Source of the DNA: Nitrospinota bacterium
GTDB lineage: Bacteria; JAUXIQ01
NCBI GenBank assembly: GCA_030620925.1
Contig: JAUXIQ010000057.1
Coordinates: forward strand, 1 to 8,925
Direction of reading: 5' to 3'
DNA length: 8,925 bases
Under the pieces are notes generated by a model. The model was not told the origin of the DNA, ran no database searches, and saw only the letters and a program-made list of their open reading frames with translations. Of the stretch, positions 6,372 through 8,925 are shown piece after piece (within the stretch, counting starts at the first letter, position 1; each line of letters starts with the position of its first letter). Made by a program: the position numbers and the translations under genes.

Positions 6372-6602
6372 CTTTATTTCAATTTTGATAGATATAAAAC
6401 AAATCGATTCGTATTTATATACCTATTAATTATAAGACACGTAGGGCTTTCAAAAAAGGCTTAATTTGTCATACTTGAATTTAAGTTAGTGAAAATATAA
6501 CATAAGAGCAGAATATGTCAACATATATAATAACGCCATGAAGGCCCGTTAGCTTTAGATAATAGTTAATTGGCGGGATTGATGATCAAGGATCTTATTA
6601 GA
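6372..6602. other. A+T-rich intergenic region between purF and mltD
   Basis: This 231-bp gap is about 29% G+C over 6381-6600 by hand count, far lower than the flanking genes. It lies downstream of purF and upstream of mltD, both leftward. It carries a good leftward promoter (6494-6521). At 6532-6550 the bases AACGCC and GGCCCGTT can pair around ATGAA as a bulged 6-bp stem, followed leftward by TTATTATATATG rather than a T-run, so it is at best a weak purF terminator. I see no convincing small protein, tRNA or riboswitch pattern here. Confidence 0.6.
6494..6521 (-). promoter_or_regulatory. Predicted sigma70-type promoter for mltD
   Basis: On the minus strand TTGACA (6516-6521) is a perfect -35 box. 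It is 16 bp from TATATT (6494-6499), which matches five of six bases of the -10 consensus. TGT directly precedes the -10, giving the extended -10 form TGn. The predicted transcription start is near 6487, leaving a leader of about 116 bases before the ATG at 6371. A perfect TATAAT at 6429-6434 downstream has no -35 partner at a usable distance and is not called. The promoter would give mltD its own transcript, separate from purL-purF. Confidence 0.65.
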
Positions 6603-8006
6603 TTAAAGCTCTCGCTCGAAAAGCTTGAGCTGGTCAACGTCGTGCCAGACTTCTTCCACGGGATAATTCCCAGTGAAGCAGGCGGTGCAGTAATGCTCCT
6701 GGTCGGGTGCGACCGCCCCTAAAAGACCTTCAAGGGATAGATATTGCAAAGAATCGGCGGTTAAATATTCCCTTATTTCGTCCAGGGATTTAGAGGAGGC
6801 GATGAGTTCTTCCCTGGTGGGTGTGTCTATACCGTAAAAACAAGAGTATTTGATAGGTGGCGAGCTGAGCCTCATGTGGACCTCTTTTGCGCCGCCGCCG
6901 TGCAACAGTTGCACCAGCTTTCTACTGGTCACTCCGCGCACGATTGAATCGTCCACCACCACAACCCGTTTACCCTCGATTATGTCCCTCACCGCGTTCA
7001 GTTTTAATTTCACGCCGAAGTGTCTGATGGATCTTGTAGGCTCAATGAACGTGCGGCCCACATAATGGCTTCTTATGAGGCCCATCTTGAACGGTATATC
7101 CGATTCCTCAGCATAGCCCATGGCGGCGAACATCCCCGAATCGGGCACCGGAATAACCAGGTCCGCCTCTACTGGGATTTCTCTTGCCAACTGTTTCCCA
7201 AGCTCCATGCGGACTGAGTTGACGGTTTTGCCGAAAAGGAGGCTATCCGGCCTGGCGAAATAGATGAACTCGAAGATACAATGTTTGGGTACTATGGGCG
7301 GAAAGGGTCTGTAAGAGCTGATTCCTTGTTCGTTTATTACCACTATCTCTCCGGGCTGAACCTCTCGCACATACTCTGCTTCAATGAGGTCCAGCACGCA
7401 GGATTCGGAGGCCAGCACGAAAGCGTCCCTCAATTTGCCTACGATAAGGGGTCGGAACCCGTAGGGGTCCCTCACTCCCACCATCTCCTGCTTGTCCATC
7501 AGCACCAGCGAGTAGGCGCCTTTGAGCCTGTCTAGAGCCTCTACCACCTTATCCGGCAAAAACCTCCGTTCCGACCTGGCGATGAGGTGCAATATAACCT
7601 CACTGTCGGTTCCAGAGCGAAAAATGGCTCCGTCTTCCTCCAGCTCATCCCGGAGCATCCTGGCGTTTACCAGGTTCCCGTTATGAGCGAGCGCCAGGGA
7701 ACCCTGCGCGTAATCGACCATTATCGGTTGAGCGTTCTTTATGAGGCTGGTGCCGTAAGTGGAGTAACGGTTATGGCCTATGGCGATATAACCGGGCAGC
7801 CGACTCAGCGTTTTTTCGTTAAAAACTTCGGCCACCAGGCCCATTCCCACTTCTGAAAAGAGGGATTGGCCGTCGCTGGACACTATACCCGCGCTCTCCT
7901 GCCCCCTGTGCTGGAGGCCGTAGAGCCCCAGATAGGTTAGGTTAGCGGCCTCAGGATGGCCGTAAATCCCGAAGACACCGCAATATTCTTTCAACTTTCC
8001 GAACAC
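6603..8006 (-). CDS. purF: Amidophosphoribosyltransferase (glutamine PRPP amidotransferase), propeptide and iron-sulfur type
   Basis: PurF makes 5-phosphoribosylamine from PRPP and glutamine, the first committed step of purine synthesis, in the cytoplasm. The 467-residue protein has a class II glutaminase domain in its N-terminal half: after an eight-residue leader comes CGVFGIYGH, so Cys9 becomes the N-terminal nucleophile when the leader is removed. LQHRGQESAGI (31-41), GHNRYST (77-83) and AHNGNLVN (107-114) are further glutaminase motifs. The phosphoribosyltransferase half has the PRPP loop VVVVDDSIVRGVTS at 348-361. Cys243, Cys389, Cys440 and Cys443 (in KHCIF, YSCFYG and YCTACF) match the four [4Fe-4S] ligands of the Bacillus subtilis enzyme type, which is oxygen-labile, unlike the cluster-free E. 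coli enzyme. The start is GTG, chosen because the leader then has normal length and a good ribosome binding site precedes it. It follows purL by 17 bp, so the two are surely one transcript. Feedback by purine nucleotides is expected from the family. Confidence 0.97.
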   Translation of the reverse strand: MFGKLKEYCGVFGIYGHPEAANLTYLGLYGLQHRGQESAGIVSSDGQSLFSEVGMGLVAEVFNEKTLSRLPGYIAIGHNRYSTYGTSLIKNAQPIMVDYAQGSLALAHNGNLVNARMLRDELEEDGAIFRSGTDSEVILHLIARSERRFLPDKVVEALDRLKGAYSLVLMDKQEMVGVRDPYGFRPLIVGKLRDAFVLASESCVLDLIEAEYVREVQPGEIVVINEQGISSYRPFPPIVPKHCIFEFIYFARPDSLLFGKTVNSVRMELGKQLAREIPVEADLVIPVPDSGMFAAMGYAEESDIPFKMGLIRSHYVGRTFIEPTRSIRHFGVKLKLNAVRDIIEGKRVVVVDDSIVRGVTSRKLVQLLHGGGAKEVHMRLSSPPIKYSCFYGIDTPTREELIASSKSLDEIREYLTADSLQYLSLEGLLGAVAPDQEHYCTACFTGNYPVEEVWHDVDQLKLFEREL

Positions 8007-8012
8007 CTGATT

Positions 8013-8019
8013 CTCCCTC
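8013..8019 (-). promoter_or_regulatory. Ribosome binding site of purF
   Basis: On the minus strand GAGGGAG ends 6 bases before the GTG at 8006. It lies wholly in the purL-purF gap and supports a non-ATG start for purF. Confidence 0.7.
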
Positions 8020-8023
8020 GACC

Positions 8024-8925
8024 CTATTTTCCGGTCATATACCGTTCCAGTGAATTAGCCCATCCGTTTCTCATCTCGGTTACACTTAAATTTATTACGA
8101 AATTACCGCCGCGTATATTTATTCTCAGGTAATCTCCACCAACTTCGCCCAGGACCTGCAACGGCGAGCCCTGCCGCGACGCTATCTCTTTCAGCTGCGA
8201 AAGGTCCTCAGCGTTGATGGACAGAATGATTCGGGATTGTGATTCACCGAAGAGCAGAGCGTCCTGGCGCATGTCGTCATTAATGGTTATATCGGCGCCT
8301 ATGCCTTTTTCCCCTGAGATACACGATTCAGCCAGAGTCGCGGCGAGCCCTCCTTCAGAACAGTCGTGGGCCGATTTGACGATACCCTTGGAGATAGCCT
8401 CCAGGCAGGTTTCCTGCACCGCTTTTTCCCGCGCCATATCGAGCTCCGGCGGCGAGCCGCGTTCGATTCCATGAATTGCGCGCAGGTATTCGGAGCCGCC
8501 CAGTTCCTCCCGGTTTTCTCCGAGCATCACCACCAGGTCCCCGGAGTCCTTGAACCACTGAGTGGCGTGAGAGAGGTAATCTTCCAGGAGCCCCATCATC
8601 CCCACCGTGGGGGTGGGGTATATGCCTTCCCCCCTGGTCTCGTTGTAAAAGCTCACGTTCCCGCTGACCACCGGAGTGTTGAGCGCCCGACAGGCTTCGC
8701 TCATGCCTTCGATGACTTTCCTGAACTGCCACATTACTTCCGGCTTTTCGGGGTTACCGAAGTTGAGGCAATCGGTGAGGGCCAGCGGCCTGGCCCCTAC
8801 GCAGACGACGTTTCTGGCCCCCTCGGCCACTGCTATTTTGCCTCCCTCAAAAGGGTCCAAATAGCAGTAGAGGCTGTTGCAATCCACGGTAATGGCAATG
8901 GCTTTGGTGGTTCCTTTTACGCGCA
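8024..8925 (-). CDS. purL: Phosphoribosylformylglycinamidine synthase subunit PurL, C-terminal part (5' end outside window)
   Basis: PurL is the ATP-dependent synthetase subunit that converts FGAR to FGAM in purine synthesis. In bacteria with small PurL it works with PurQ (glutaminase) and PurS. The frame enters from the right edge and runs 299 full codons to TAG. Visible features of the AIR synthase-type fold are AITVDCN and CYLDPFEGGKIAVAEGARNV near the cut, TDCLNFGNPEKPEVMWQF, PVVSGNVSFYNE, the HDCSEGGLAATLAE glycine-rich motif and LLFGESQSRIILS near the C-terminus. The ending fits the roughly 730-750-residue small PurL, with no fused glutaminase domain after it, so separate purQ and purS genes are expected elsewhere; they are not in view. 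A GTG at 8885-8887 could be misread as a start, but the conserved sequence continues upstream of it to the window edge, so the gene is truncated by the window only. Confidence 0.96.
   Translation of the reverse strand, partial: RVKGTTKAIAITVDCNSLYCYLDPFEGGKIAVAEGARNVVCVGARPLALTDCLNFGNPEKPEVMWQFRKVIEGMSEACRALNTPVVSGNVSFYNETRGEGIYPTPTVGMMGLLEDYLSHATQWFKDSGDLVVMLGENREELGGSEYLRAIHGIERGSPPELDMAREKAVQETCLEAISKGIVKSAHDCSEGGLAATLAESCISGEKGIGADITINDDMRQDALLFGESQSRIILSINAEDLSQLKEIASRQGSPLQVLGEVGGDYLRINIRGGNFVINLSVTEMRNGWANSLERYMTGK

Noticed and set aside
6429-6434. Perfect TATAAT on the minus strand as a second mltD promoter
   Set aside because: The only TTGAAA nearby is 13 bp away, too close, and the hexamer at 17 bp is TTTTTT. 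In DNA this A+T-rich, such a box is expected by chance.
6532-6550. Hairpin after purF as an intrinsic terminator
   Set aside because: The stem is short and bulged and is followed by TTATTATATATG instead of a T-run.
6584-6594. Small palindrome TTGATCATCAA-like sequence just after purF
   Set aside because: It has no room for a hairpin loop and is only a short imperfect palindrome; nothing ties it to a binding factor.
8355-8732. Second leftward open frame of 125 codons within purL
   Set aside because: It is a shifted frame of purL on the same strand; the purL frame carries the conserved motifs and runs unbroken.
8885-8887. GTG as the start of purL
   Set aside because: The frame continues upstream with AITV-type PurL sequence up to the window edge, so the GTG is an internal valine codon.

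Overview
The window reads as ordinary chromosomal housekeeping DNA from a Gram-negative bacterium. It has an envelope lipoprotein of the MltD type and a LapB-type regulator of lipopolysaccharide synthesis, so an outer membrane is expected. The gene order proB-proA-nadD-rsfS and the wording of the PurF N-terminus resemble what I know from Deltaproteobacteria (Desulfobacterota, for example Geobacter relatives). This placement is by memory of family patterns, not by a search. Coding regions are of moderate G+C, while the one large intergenic gap is very A+T-rich.

Layout: positions 1-4212 are a rightward gene string: the 3' end of proB (glutamate 5-kinase), proA (gamma-glutamyl phosphate reductase), nadD (nicotinate mononucleotide adenylyltransferase), rsfS (ribosomal silencing factor) and a membrane-anchored TPR/zinc-ribbon protein that looks like LapA and LapB joined in one chain. 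Except for a 95-bp gap between proB and proA, these genes are spaced by 10-29 bp and probably share transcripts. Positions 4245-8925 are all leftward: purL (3' part of the gene), purF 17 bp after it, then a 231-bp A+T-rich gap carrying a good sigma70-type promoter, then a long mltD-like gene. The two blocks converge at 4213-4244 with only 32 bp between stop codons.

How the genes work together: ProB and ProA are the first two steps of proline synthesis from glutamate. NadD makes the dinucleotide of NAD, and RsfS silences ribosomes during nutrient limitation. The LapA/LapB-like protein is expected to tune LPS synthesis at the inner membrane, and the MltD-like lipoprotein to cleave peptidoglycan from the outer membrane. 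PurL and PurF are de novo purine enzymes, and the PurF is the processed iron-sulfur type.

I found no mobile element, CRISPR array, tRNA, rRNA, phage gene or defence system, and nothing that amounts to an undescribed system. The most interesting points are the LapA-LapB fusion, a 33-bp in-frame tandem duplication in the mltD spacer, and the A+T-rich promoter/leader region upstream of mltD, whose start codon lacks a clear ribosome binding site.
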